Shown one piece after another: positions 1 to 9,640 of a stretch of DNA of 64,000 nt. The position numbers were made by a program, and so were the translations under genes. The notes beneath the pieces were generated by a model. It did not search any database. It worked only from the letters and a program-made list of their open reading frames with translations, and had not been told where the DNA came from. The stretch lies in contig NZ_CP114036.1 of assembly GCF_026898115.1 (NCBI RefSeq), positions 3,900,001 through 3,964,000 on the forward strand, in the 5' to 3' direction. The DNA comes from Streptomyces sp. S465. Lineage in GTDB: Bacteria; Actinomycetota; Actinomycetes; Streptomycetales; Streptomycetaceae. Each line of letters opens with the position of its first letter. The first letter of the stretch is position 1.

Positions 1-296
1 TCGGTACGGACCCAGGTCACCCCTTCCAGCGCGGCGCCCCTCACCTGCCAGCTCGCCGCATGCAGCTCGACCCTGAGGGGCCGGCCGAGTTCGTCGAGGG
101 TGAGATCCACGGACCCGGTGTGATCGCCGGAAGGTGAGATCCGCTGTGCGACATAGCGCCAGCCGCTGGGTCCGGGCGCGCACTGGAAGTGCTCCTCACC
201 CAGGGGGGTGTGATCGTGCGGGTCGTGGAGGGAGTAGCGGCCACGGGGCATGGTGAGGTCCTTGACGAGCGTGGGGCCCGCCCGGCCGGACGGCAC
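1..296 (-). CDS. Unknown protein, N-terminal part only (runs off the left edge)
   Basis: About 98 residues are visible; the C-terminus lies beyond the window. I begin at a GTG (294-296) because the residues after it (LVKDLT) lead smoothly into MPRGRYSLHDPHDHTPLGEE; an in-frame ATG at 249-251 is the other candidate start. The segment is hydrophilic, has no signal peptide or membrane segment, and contains a regular pattern (SGDHTGSVDLTLDELGRPLR) that looks like a beta-rich soluble domain. I do not recognise the family. It lies downstream of ahcY on the same strand, with a hairpin in between, so it is probably transcribed separately. Confidence 0.55.
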   Translation of the reverse strand, partial: MPSGRAGPTLVKDLTMPRGRYSLHDPHDHTPLGEEHFQCAPGPSGWRYVAQRISPSGDHTGSVDLTLDELGRPLRVELHAASWQVRGAALEGVTWVRT

Positions 297-343
297 GGAC
301 GGGCCCTGGGGCCCCGCTCGCGAGGGGCGGAGCCAGGTCAGCG

Positions 344-367
344 GCCGCCGACGGTGCGGTCGGCGGC
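344..367 (-). terminator. Hairpin downstream of ahcY
   Basis: Perfect 9-bp arms (GCCGCCGAC at 344-352 and GTCGGCGGC at 359-367) with a 6-base loop, 23 bases past the ahcY stop. There is no T-run, as is usual for Streptomyces terminators. Confidence 0.5.
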
Positions 368-390
368 GCCGGTGCGATCAGCGGACGCGA

Positions 391-1848
<1,458 letters not shown>

Positions 1849-2257
1849 GAGTGCTGCTCCTCCTCGATCGTGTGCGAGCGAGAGTGGTTTCGGCTGGGCA
1901 TGCAAGGCCTGGGCAGGGCCCCCGCACGGCGGGCACACCTGTCCCCTTCTACCTCACAGTGCGCAGTCCGTCGGAGGCCCTCTCTCCCTCGGCCGGCCCG
2001 CGGTGCGGACCGCCCGACCGCCATCAGCAGCGACGTCTGGCTCGGTCACGAATCTACACCGATCGGCGCAGCGAACCCCAGCCCGCATCGGCCATCGTCG
2101 ACCGCGACGCCTTGACCGGGGCCTACGGCCACCCGGCCGCGGGCACCGTGGCGCATCCGGGCGCTTTGATCCCGGCCGGATGTATTGCACGATGCCGCGA
2201 GCGCGGGGACGCTGGCAGCTTCCCGCGCCCGCTCAACGCGTTGTTAAGGAGAACCAC
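1849..2257. other. Divergent intergenic region between ahcY and the PTS gene
   Basis: This 409-base gap must hold promoters for both flanking genes. On the minus strand a -10-like TAGATT (plus 2051-2056) would give ahcY a leader of about 200 bases, long enough for a regulatory RNA. I found no match to the SAH riboswitch core that I could recognise. The PTS gene has its own ribosome site (AAGGAG, 2246-2251). No credible small ORF was seen. Confidence 0.4.
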
Positions 2258-4450
2258 GTGACCAGTCCAGCCGATCCCCCCAACGGTGCGGGGGCCAGCG
2301 GACCGGGGCTCAAGCTGCTCGCGGTGACCGCCTGTCCCACGGGCATCGCCCACACCTATATGGCCGCTGAGAAGCTGGCTCAGGCGGCGGAGTCGCTCGG
2401 CCACAGCATGAAGGTGGAGACCCAGGGCTCGATCGGGGCCGAGAACGTGCTGTCTGACAACGATGTCAGAAACGCGGACGGCGTCATCATCGCCGCCGAC
2501 AAGGACGTCGACCGCAGCCGCTTCATCGGTAAGAAGGTGCTTGTCGTCGGGGTCGCCGAGGGCATCCACCACCCGGAGCGGCTGATCGAGCAGGTCCGTG
2601 AAGCGCCGGTGTACCAGGGCGGCGGCCGGGACGCCGAGGGCGGCGCCGCCCCTGCGGCTCCCGGCGGCGGTAAGGGGCGCAGCGTCACCTATAAGGCGCT
2701 CATGAACGGCGTCTCGTACATGATCCCGTTCGTCGTGGTCGGCGGACTACTGATCGCGGTCTCGCTCGCCCTGGGCGGTGATACGACGTCCGAGGGCATC
2801 GTCATCCCCGACGACTCCTTCTGGAAGACGGTCAACGACATCGGGACCATCGGCTTCCAGCTGATGATTCCGGCCCTGTCCGGCTATATCGCCTACGCCA
2901 TCGCGGACCGGCCCGCGCTGGTCCCCGGCATGGTGGGCGGCTGGATCGCGGCGCACGGCGAGCTGTACGACAGCGAGGCGGGCGCCGGCTTCATCGGGGC
3001 GATCGTCACCGGCTTCCTGGCCGGCTATCTGGTGCTGTGGATCAAGCAGGTCAGGGTTCCGAAGTTCGTCCAGCCGATCATGCCGATCATCGTGATCCCG
3101 ATCGTGGCGACCTCGGCGCTCGGCCTCTTCTTCATCTATGTCCTCGGCGAGCCGATCTCCTGGGTCTTCGAGCACCTCACCGACTGGCTCGGCGGGCTGA
3201 CCGGCACCAGCGCGGCGCTGCTCGGCGTCCTCCTCGGATTGATGATCGCGTTCGACATGGGTGGGCCGGTCAACAAGACCGCGTTCCTCTTCGGGGCGGG
3301 ACTGGTGTCCAAGAACCCCGAGGTCATGGGGGCGTGTGCGGCGGCCATTCCGGTTCCGCCGCTGGGGCAGGGACTGGCCACGCTGCTGCGCCGCCGGATG
3401 TTCGACGACCAGGAGCGGGAGACCGGGCTCGCGGCGCTCTTCATGGGCTTCTTCGGCATCACCGAAGGGGCGATTCCGTTCGCCGCGGCGCGTCCGGCGC
3501 GGGTCATTCCGGCGAACATGCTGGGCGGCGCGGTCGCCGGGGCGATAGCCGGGGTGGCGTCGGTCGAGGACAACGTGCCGCATGGCGGTCCGATCGTCGC
3601 GGTGCTCGGCGCGGTCGGCGGGGTGCCGATGTTCTTCGTCGCCGTCGTCGTCGGTACGGCGGTCACCGCCCTGGGCACGATCGCGCTGATGTCGGTGGGC
3701 GGCGGCCGGGCCATGGCCGCGGAAGCCTCCTCTCCGGTTGCCCCGCCCGCGCCCGAGCCCGTCCCGGCCGGGGTGGGCGGCGGTGTCGGCGATATCGGCG
3801 ATACGGGGGCGGCGAGCGGCGGCGCGAGGACTGCGAGCGGCGGCGCGGCGGTGTCGGCGGCTTCGGCGGCTTCGGCGGTGTCGGCGGCGAGTAGTGGCAC
3901 GGCGGCCCCGGTGGCGGCCCGTACGGCGGTGTCCGTCGAGACCGCCGACGGCGAACCGGGAAGCGGGACCGCGTCCGAGCCAGGCGCGGTGGACCAGGTG
4001 CTGTCCGGCTATCTGACCGAGCGGACCGTGAAGGAGCGGCTGACGGCGAACCGTAAGGACGCCGCGATCCGCGAGATGGCCGAGCTGCTGGCTGCGAGCG
4101 GCAGGGTGGCGGATACGGCGGAGCTGGTGCGGGCGGCGTTCGCCCGTGAGGACCAGGGCACCACCGGCCTCGGCGAGGAGATCGCGATTCCGCACGCCAA
4201 GACGGATGCGGTGACCGCTCCGGTCGTCGGCTTCGCGCGCGCCCCCGAGGGCATCGACTGGGGCGCGCCGGACGGGACGAAGGCCAGGCTGGTGTTCATG
4301 ATCGCGGTGCCGGAGGCGGCCGCGGGCGATGAGCATTTGCGGATCCTGGCGCTGCTGTCGCGCACGCTGATGGCCGCGGAATTCCGGGAGCGCTTGCTGG
4401 GGGCCGCGGATGTGGGGGCGATTCTGCGGGTGCTGGGGGAGATCGAATAG
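2258..4450 (+). CDS. Fructose/mannose-family PTS permease, EIIB-EIIC-EIIA fusion
   Basis: Phosphotransferase permease that imports and phosphorylates a sugar at the membrane. About 730 residues in the order EIIB (18-115, phosphorylatable Cys26 in TACPTGIAHTYM), EIIC (about 145-485, multiple membrane segments), an Ala/Gly/Ser-rich linker (about 490-575), and EIIA (about 580-725, phosphorylatable His646 in EIAIPHAKT). The GTG start follows AAGGAGAACCAC. Fructose permeases are often A-B-C; the B-C-A order is that of Bacillus subtilis ManP, a mannose permease. With manA and manB nearby, mannose is a reasonable alternative substrate to fructose; the sequence alone cannot decide. Confidence 0.9.
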   Translation: MTSPADPPNGAGASGPGLKLLAVTACPTGIAHTYMAAEKLAQAAESLGHSMKVETQGSIGAENVLSDNDVRNADGVIIAADKDVDRSRFIGKKVLVVGVAEGIHHPERLIEQVREAPVYQGGGRDAEGGAAPAAPGGGKGRSVTYKALMNGVSYMIPFVVVGGLLIAVSLALGGDTTSEGIVIPDDSFWKTVNDIGTIGFQLMIPALSGYIAYAIADRPALVPGMVGGWIAAHGELYDSEAGAGFIGAIVTGFLAGYLVLWIKQVRVPKFVQPIMPIIVIPIVATSALGLFFIYVLGEPISWVFEHLTDWLGGLTGTSAALLGVLLGLMIAFDMGGPVNKTAFLFGAGLVSKNPEVMGACAAAIPVPPLGQGLATLLRRRMFDDQERETGLAALFMGFFGITEGAIPFAAARPARVIPANMLGGAVAGAIAGVASVEDNVPHGGPIVAVLGAVGGVPMFFVAVVVGTAVTALGTIALMSVGGGRAMAAEASSPVAPPAPEPVPAGVGGGVGDIGDTGAASGGARTASGGAAVSAASAASAVSAASSGTAAPVAARTAVSVETADGEPGSGTASEPGAVDQVLSGYLTERTVKERLTANRKDAAIREMAELLAASGRVADTAELVRAAFAREDQGTTGLGEEIAIPHAKTDAVTAPVVGFARAPEGIDWGAPDGTKARLVFMIAVPEAAAGDEHLRILALLSRTLMAAEFRERLLGAADVGAILRVLGEIE

Positions 4451-4499
4451 GTCGGGGGCGGGGGCGGGGCGGACGGGTGCCTACCCCGTTCCGTCCCCG

Positions 4500-5080
4500 C
4501 GCCTTCCCGTGCCCGGAGCAAGCCACGGGCCCGGGACCGTTGGGGCTCCTCCCCCGGTCCCCGGCGCCAGCGAATCCGGTCCCAGCTCGGGAGCCCAGCC
4601 CCGGCTCAGGAACCCCAGTCCCAGTCCCAGCTCGGGGGTTCCAGCCCCGACTCGGGAGTCCCCAGCACCGACACGAGGACTCCAACCTCTGGCTCGGCTG
4701 CTCCGACTCCCGATGCCACGACTCCGGTCCCGGCTCGGGGACCCCAGCCCAGATCGGTCGGGGCACTTCCGGTCCCGGCTCAGGAGCCACAGCCCGAGCC
4801 GGGACTTCGCGCCCCGCCGCCAGGACCCCGGCATCGGCTCGGGAGCCCCAGCCCCCGGCTCAAGGACTTCCCGTCCCGGCGCAAGAATTCTCCGAAGCCA
4901 CGACTCCGGTCCCGGCTCGGGGAGCCAGCCCAGATCGGGGCACTTCCAGTCCCGGCTCGGGAACTTCCGGTGCCGGCTCAGGAGCTCCAGCCTCCAGCTC
5001 GGTTCCCCGCCCCGGCACGGGGACCCCAGCCCCACCAGACGGAGGCGTCGGCGGGGCAGGTCTGGGTGGCAGGCCGGTGG
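4500..5080. repeat. Degenerate CCAGCCCCGGCTCGGGA-type repeat field
   Basis: The gap between the PTS gene and the CDF gene (4451-5081) is filled with many imperfect copies of a short unit, for example GGTCCCGGCTCGGGGA at about 4732 and again at about 4910, and variants such as CCGACTCGGGAGTCCCCAGC. Units are spaced irregularly at roughly 20-60 bases. The reading frames through it give low-complexity Pro/Gly/Arg/Ser peptides and no recognisable protein, so I treat it as non-coding. Confidence 0.7.
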
Positions 5081-5081
5081 G

Positions 5082-6017
5082 TCAGGCCGGCGGGGGCGTG
5101 GTGGGGGACGTCCGGAGGATGTCCGGCTCCAGGTAGATGACGCGGGCGATGGGCACCGCCTCGCGGATGCGCGCCTCCGCGGCGTCGATCGCGCGGGCGA
5201 CCTCCGCCGCCGTGTCGTCGTGCTGCACCGCGATCTTGGCGGCGACCAGCAGCTCCTCGGGTCCGAGGTGGAGCGTACGCATGTGGATCACGCTGGTGAC
5301 GGTGTCGCCGTCCACGGCCGCCTCGCGGATCCTGGCGACCTGGGTGGCGTCGGCCGCCTCGCCGAGCAGCAGCGACTTGGTCTCGGCCGCGAGCACCAAG
5401 GCGATCAGCACCAGCAGAGCGCCGATGCAGAGGGTGCCGATGCCGTCCCAGACGCTGTCGCCGGTCAGCAGCGTGAGCCCGACGCCGCCGAGGGCGAGGA
5501 CCAGACCGATGAGGGCGCCGAAGTCCTCCAGGAGGACGACCGGCAGTTCGGGGGCCTTGGCCCGGCGCACGAACTGCGCCCAGGTCAGCTGGCCGCGGAG
5601 CTCGTTGGACTCCTTGATGGCCGTGCGGAAGGAGAAGCCTTCGGCGATGACCGCGAAGACGAGCACCCCGACCGGCCAGTACCAGTGCTCCAGCTCATGC
5701 GGATGCTGGATCTTCTCGTAACCCTCGTACAGCGCGAAGACACCGCCGACGCTGAACAGCACGATGGAGACGAGGAAGCCGTAGATGTAGCGCTCGCGCC
5801 CGTAGCCGAAGGGGTGCTCGGGGGTGGCCTCGCGCTTGGCCTTCTTCCCGCCGAGCAGCAGCAGCCCCTGGTTGCCCGAGTCGGCGATCGAGTGCACGCC
5901 CTCGGCGAGCATCGACGACGAGCCGCTGAAGGCGAACGCCACGAACTTGGCTGCGGCGATGGCCAGGTTCGCGCCCAGCGCGGCAACAATCGCCTTGGTT
6001 CCGCCTGATGCACTCAT
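5082..6017 (-). CDS. Cation diffusion facilitator (CDF) family metal exporter
   Basis: A 311-residue inner-membrane divalent-cation/proton antiporter. It shows the CDF membrane core (SSSMLAEGVHSIADSGNQ with the conserved metal-site His/Asp pattern near residues 35-50, PFGYGRERY near 70) and five or six hydrophobic segments, followed by a cytosolic C-terminal domain (about 220-300) that in this family binds metal and dimerises. The metal cannot be read from sequence; zinc, iron or cobalt are all possible. ATG at 6015-6017. It stands alone, between two genes for sugar uptake and metabolism. Confidence 0.9.
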   Translation of the reverse strand: MSASGGTKAIVAALGANLAIAAAKFVAFAFSGSSSMLAEGVHSIADSGNQGLLLLGGKKAKREATPEHPFGYGRERYIYGFLVSIVLFSVGGVFALYEGYEKIQHPHELEHWYWPVGVLVFAVIAEGFSFRTAIKESNELRGQLTWAQFVRRAKAPELPVVLLEDFGALIGLVLALGGVGLTLLTGDSVWDGIGTLCIGALLVLIALVLAAETKSLLLGEAADATQVARIREAAVDGDTVTSVIHMRTLHLGPEELLVAAKIAVQHDDTAAEVARAIDAAEARIREAVPIARVIYLEPDILRTSPTTPPPA

Positions 6018-6143
6018 ATGTGCCGAATGTCCCTTCCGCTTTCATGACAAGCTCATGGCGGCTGATGCAGCTGATGGCAGCTTTGCCTGTGCTTTACCGC
6101 CTCACGGCGGGCCATTGTTCCAGCCCTTCGAACAGGCGGTACC

Positions 6144-7343
6144 TCAGGCGGTCACTGTGGCCCGGAACACAGTGCCGTCACCGGTCAGCGCGACCTGCTC
6201 GCCGGCCCGTACGAAGGCCGACTGCCCGCGCGTCAGCGGAAGTCCGCCGCCATCCGCGCCCCGCAGGGAGACCTCGCCCGAGACGCACAGCAGGATCTGC
6301 GGGCCGGTCGCCGGCAGCGGGCGCGGCTCGGCCCCGTCCGCGAGGACGTGGCGGGAGAGCCGGAACTCGTCGATCGGGGTGGCGTACAGCTCCTCGCCGG
6401 AGGAGTCGGCCTCGGGCCGCAGCACGGCGGGGGCGGCGCTTTCGAAGCGGACGACGCGCAGCAGCTCGGGGACGTCCACGTGCTTGGGCGTCAGTCCGCA
6501 GCGCAGCACATTGTCGGAGTTGGCCATGATCTCGACGCCCAGCCCGTCGAGATAGGCGTGCGGAACGCCGGCGCCGAGGTAAAGCGCCTCGCCGGGCTGG
6601 AGGGTCACGAAGTTGAGCAGCATCGCGGCGATCACCCCGGGGTCGCCCGGGTAGTGCCGTGCGATGGAGGCGTACGCCGCGTACGCCGGGGCGTGCGGAC
6701 CGCCCAGCTCGCCGAGCCGCTCGGCGGCGGCAGCGGCCAGCCTTACGGTCTCCGCCATCGCCTCCGGGTCGGCGGTCAGCACGGCGGTCAGCACCTCGCG
6801 CAGGGCGTGCGACTCCGGGTGGGCGTGCAGGATGTCGACGTACGGTTTGAGCGAGTCGACCTCAAGAGCGGCCAGCAGCTCGGCCGCCTCGTTCGGGTCG
6901 CGGAAGCCGCACAGACCGTTGAACGGCGTGAGCGCGCATATCAGCTCGGGCTTGTGGTTGGCGTCCTTGTAGTTGCGATGCGGGGCATCGGCCGGAACGC
7001 CGCGCTCCGCCTCGTCCGCGAAACCCTCCTTGGCCTGCGCGAGGTCGGGGTGGACCTGGAGCGACAGCGGCGAGGCGGCGGCCAGCACCTTCAGCAGGAA
7101 CGGCAGCCGCGGCCCGAAGAGCCTTACGGCCTCCGCGCCCAGCTCGCCCTCGGGGTCCGCGGCGATCACCTCGGAGAGCGCGACGGACCCCGCGCCCCGG
7201 TCGATCCGGGACGGCGCCCCGGGGTGTGCCCCCATCCATATCTCGGCCTGCGGCTCGCCGCTCGGCCGGATGCCCAGGAACTCGGGGATGGCGGTGGTGG
7301 AGCCCCAGGCGTAGGGGCGCACGGTGTTGACGAGGCGGTCCAT
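6144..7343 (-). CDS. manA: Mannose-6-phosphate isomerase, class I
   Basis: Zinc enzyme interconverting fructose-6-phosphate and mannose-6-phosphate, the entry to GDP-mannose synthesis. The 399-residue cupin-fold protein shows the type I signatures: EIWMGAHPGAPS near residue 35, LQVHPDLAQAKEGF near 95 with a metal-binding His, YKDANHKPELI near 125 and YLGAGVPHAYLDG near 255. Preceded by AGGA. It lies 60 bases after the SIS gene and in line with manB, consistent with a sugar-nucleotide gene group. Confidence 0.95.
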   Translation of the reverse strand: MDRLVNTVRPYAWGSTTAIPEFLGIRPSGEPQAEIWMGAHPGAPSRIDRGAGSVALSEVIAADPEGELGAEAVRLFGPRLPFLLKVLAAASPLSLQVHPDLAQAKEGFADEAERGVPADAPHRNYKDANHKPELICALTPFNGLCGFRDPNEAAELLAALEVDSLKPYVDILHAHPESHALREVLTAVLTADPEAMAETVRLAAAAAERLGELGGPHAPAYAAYASIARHYPGDPGVIAAMLLNFVTLQPGEALYLGAGVPHAYLDGLGVEIMANSDNVLRCGLTPKHVDVPELLRVVRFESAAPAVLRPEADSSGEELYATPIDEFRLSRHVLADGAEPRPLPATGPQILLCVSGEVSLRGADGGGLPLTRGQSAFVRAGEQVALTGDGTVFRATVTA

Positions 7344-7403
7344 GCGGTGCGGTCCTGACTGTGCAGTGAGGGACGTTCGGCGGGTGGTGCGCGGTTTACG
7401 GCC

Positions 7404-8693
7404 TCAAGTTCTATCCGCCGAAGCGAGCGCGAGGTAAACGGCGGTGAAATCCGTGATGGCGAGCAGTTCCGCTGCGCTCTCCAGCGGACTGCCCTCGGCC
7501 GGTTCCAGCTCGCTGAACGCGGTGTCGTGCGCCAGCGCGAGCTCCCGTGCGGTCGGCACGGCCGAGACGGGGCCCACCGGCTCGTCGTGGAGCAGCACGA
7601 TCCGGGCGCGGAGCGCCTCGGGCTCCTCGACCCGGTCGCGGAAGAAGTCGTCCGGATCGGCCCCGCCCGCGAACGCCCCGCTCAGCAGCGTGCCGTGCGC
7701 GGCGAGCGCGCCGGGGAGCTCGGCGACCAGCGCGGGGCGCCCGGCGAGCGCCGCGAGCAGCCCCGCGAAGCGCCGCCCGGCGGCGGCCGCGACCGGGCCC
7801 TCGGTCCACAGCAGCGGAAGCGCCCCGGCCAGCTCGGTCGCGAGCGTCTTGGCGGGGTTGGTGTACGTGGCGATGGCCGGGCCGCAGCGCTCGGCCACCT
7901 GGTCCAGCCGGTCGGCCACCTGCTGTAGCGCGGCGGGCGGCGCGGACACCAGCCCGATCCGGTCGACCAGCAGAAGCAGCGGGGTGAGCAGGGCCCACAG
8001 CGTGCCGGGCAGCGCGGGGCCGGTCATCTCGTCGGGAGCGGTGCCGGGCGGCTCGACGGGCTGCGGGACGGACGGCGTCCCGTGGGAGGCGGGGGCCGCG
8101 CCCAGGGCGCCCTCGGCCTCGCCCGCACCGGGTGCGTGCGGGCCCCTGGTGTACGGATCGGTGCCGTACCCGCCCGTGGCGTACGGGGCCGAGACGTACG
8201 GCGTCGTGGCCAGCGGCACCATCAGGCCGCGCGCCTGCGCGACCGCGCCGGTCAGCGGGGACTGGCCCGGGGCCACCGCGACGATCGCGCAGCCGCGGCG
8301 GTACGCCTGCTCGACAAGGCGCGGAAGGCCCGGTTCCGTACCGTCCGGTGTCGCGATGACCAGCAGGTCGAGCGGGCCCGCCCAGCCGGGCAGGGTCCAG
8401 CGCAGCGCGCCCGGCGCGGGAGCGACGCCGGTGGGCGCGATCAGGCTGACCGGGCAGTTGCCCCCGCTGAGCGCGCCGAGAAAGTCGGCGGTGCAGCTTC
8501 CGGCCGCCCCCGGGCCCGCGATCAGGACGGCGCGCGGCCGCCCGTCCGGCTTGAGATCGCCGATCCCCGCCTCGGCGGCATGCCGGGCGGCGGTGCGGAT
8601 GCGGGCGCCGGATTCGGCGGCTGCCCGCAGCAGCCCGCGGGTATCGGCGCGGGCGAGGGCCTCGGGGGCGTCGAGGAGGGATTCGTCGAGCAT
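7404..8693 (-). CDS. SIS-domain sugar-phosphate isomerase-like protein
   Basis: About 429 residues with a sugar isomerase (SIS) fold: MLDESLLDAPEALARADTRG at the N-terminus, then the phosphosugar-binding pattern VLIAGPGAAGSCTADFLGAL around residue 55. It resembles the bifunctional phosphoglucose/phosphomannose isomerase family found next to manB in actinomycetes, but I see an Ala/Pro/Gly/Tyr-rich insert at about 170-220 and do not identify all catalytic residues. The start is the ATG at 8691-8693; the open frame upstream runs into a simple tandem repeat and is not protein-like. Activity on mannose or glucose phosphates is inference from context. Confidence 0.75.
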   Translation of the reverse strand: MLDESLLDAPEALARADTRGLLRAAAESGARIRTAARHAAEAGIGDLKPDGRPRAVLIAGPGAAGSCTADFLGALSGGNCPVSLIAPTGVAPAPGALRWTLPGWAGPLDLLVIATPDGTEPGLPRLVEQAYRRGCAIVAVAPGQSPLTGAVAQARGLMVPLATTPYVSAPYATGGYGTDPYTRGPHAPGAGEAEGALGAAPASHGTPSVPQPVEPPGTAPDEMTGPALPGTLWALLTPLLLLVDRIGLVSAPPAALQQVADRLDQVAERCGPAIATYTNPAKTLATELAGALPLLWTEGPVAAAAGRRFAGLLAALAGRPALVAELPGALAAHGTLLSGAFAGGADPDDFFRDRVEEPEALRARIVLLHDEPVGPVSAVPTARELALAHDTAFSELEPAEGSPLESAAELLAITDFTAVYLALASADRT

Positions 8694-8730
8694 CGTGCTT
8701 CGGCCTCCGATCGCCGTGGCGGGCGGTACG

Positions 8731-8766
8731 CGCGGGACCGCGCGGGACCGCGCGGGACCGCGCGGG
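8731..8766. repeat. 10-bp tandem repeat CGCGGGACCG, 3.6 copies
   Basis: Three perfect adjacent copies (8731-8760) plus a six-base partial copy, in the 97-base gap between the Trm112-like gene and the SIS gene. A slippage-prone microsatellite just upstream of the SIS start codon. Confidence 0.9.
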
Positions 8767-8791
8767 CTGGTACTCCGGCGGGGTCGCCGGG

Positions 8792-8974
8792 TCAGGCCGG
8801 GCGGCGCGCCTCGTCGACGAGCAGCACGGGGATGCCGTCCCGGACGGGGTACGCGAGACCGCACCCCTCACCCGTGCACACCAGCTCGGAGGCCTCACCG
8901 GACTGCTCCTCGCGCAGCGGGGCGTGACACGCCGGGCAGGCGAGGATCTCCAGAAGACCGGCTTCGAGCGGCAT
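8792..8974 (-). CDS. Trm112-like zinc-ribbon protein
   Basis: A 60-residue protein beginning MPLEAGLLEILACPACHAPL, with two Cys pairs (CPAC near residue 12 and a C-x5-C pair near 35) and the Trm112 pattern YPVRDGIPVLLVDEA. In eukaryotes Trm112 activates methyltransferases; bacterial proteins of this family are often annotated as UPF0434 and their role is not settled. Upstream of, and on the same strand as, the SIS and manA genes. Confidence 0.85.
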   Translation of the reverse strand: MPLEAGLLEILACPACHAPLREEQSGEASELVCTGEGCGLAYPVRDGIPVLLVDEARRPA

Positions 8975-9161
8975 GGGGCGTCCCTTCGGGTATGGGTTCC
9001 AGCCGGACATCAGTCCGGCGTGGTCAGCGTACCGCCGGGCGAGGGCGCGGCGCGGCCGGTGGGGGCCGGAGGCCGGGGCTGCCCGGGGCTCCGGAAACGC
9101 CGTGGGTCCTAGGGACGGAAAGACGGAAACGCCGTGGGGTCTGCACCCGGATGGCCGTGGG

Positions 9162-9197
9162 TTCTACGTGTCCTACGTGTCCTACGTGTCCTACGCG
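9162..9197. repeat. 9-bp tandem repeat TYCTACGYG, four copies
   Basis: TTCTACGTG, TCCTACGTG, TCCTACGTG, TCCTACGCG follow one another without gaps, immediately before the palindromic segment. Confidence 0.9.
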
Positions 9198-9230
9198 CGG
9201 GCGGCCTTGGGGACCACGTGCCGCGCGGGC

Positions 9231-9274
9231 GGCCTTGGGGACCGCGTGTGGGCCCACACGCGGTCCCCAAGGCC
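9231..9274. repeat. Perfect 44-bp palindrome with no loop
   Basis: Arms of 22 bases (9231-9252 and 9253-9274) are exact reverse complements; the left arm reads GGCCTTGGGGACCGCGTGTG then GG. A near copy of the first 13 bases (GGCCTTGGGGACC) lies about 27 bases to the left. The symmetry is far beyond chance and could form a cruciform or a very stable RNA hairpin. Confidence 0.92.
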
Positions 9275-9640
9275 ACGGCCAAGGACCCACACGCGGGCCC
9301 ACACGCTGACGCCCGCAGGGCCAGCACGCTGACGACCATAGGGACCACGCTCGGCCGGCCGTGGAGACCACGCGCGGACGCGCCCGTAGGGCCCACACGC
9401 GCCCACGCACGAGCGCCCGCGCGCGGACGGCGATGGGCCTTCGCGCGGGCGGCCGGGGACCCACACGCTGATGACCGTGGGCCCCACGCCATGACGGCCT
9501 TAAGCCGGCGGGCCTTCACCAGCCGCTTGCCGCCCGGACCCGCCGCCGACCAGTCGTACTGGCTGGGCGCGTCCGGGCGGATGGGCATGACGTTCGACGC
9601 CCCGGTCGACCCGCGCCCCGTCCCATGCGTCCCGTAAGGG

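Larger units (their letters stand above)
8975..9640. other. Repeat-filled gap between manB and the Trm112-like gene
   Basis: A 666-base region made largely of GGGACCCACACGC-, GGCCTTGGGGACC- and GTGGGCCC-like words in both orientations (about 9110-9490), plus the 9-bp tandem and 44-bp palindrome listed separately. One minus-strand frame (9109-9588) starts with a protein-like stretch (MPIRPDAPSQYDWSAAGPGG) before dissolving into repeats. That start has only a weak ribosome site, so I do not call a gene, but it may be the remnant of one. Confidence 0.5.

Noticed and set aside
1849..2257. An S-adenosylhomocysteine riboswitch upstream of ahcY.
   Set aside because: I could not find the conserved core by eye. 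A covariance-model search would settle it.
2747..4336. A 529-codon minus-strand frame opposite the PTS gene.
   Set aside because: Arg-, His- and Asp-rich antisense shadow of a clear gene.
4481..5035. A 184-codon minus-strand protein.
   Set aside because: It is a translation of the degenerate repeat field; no stable composition, no ribosome site, no recognisable domain.
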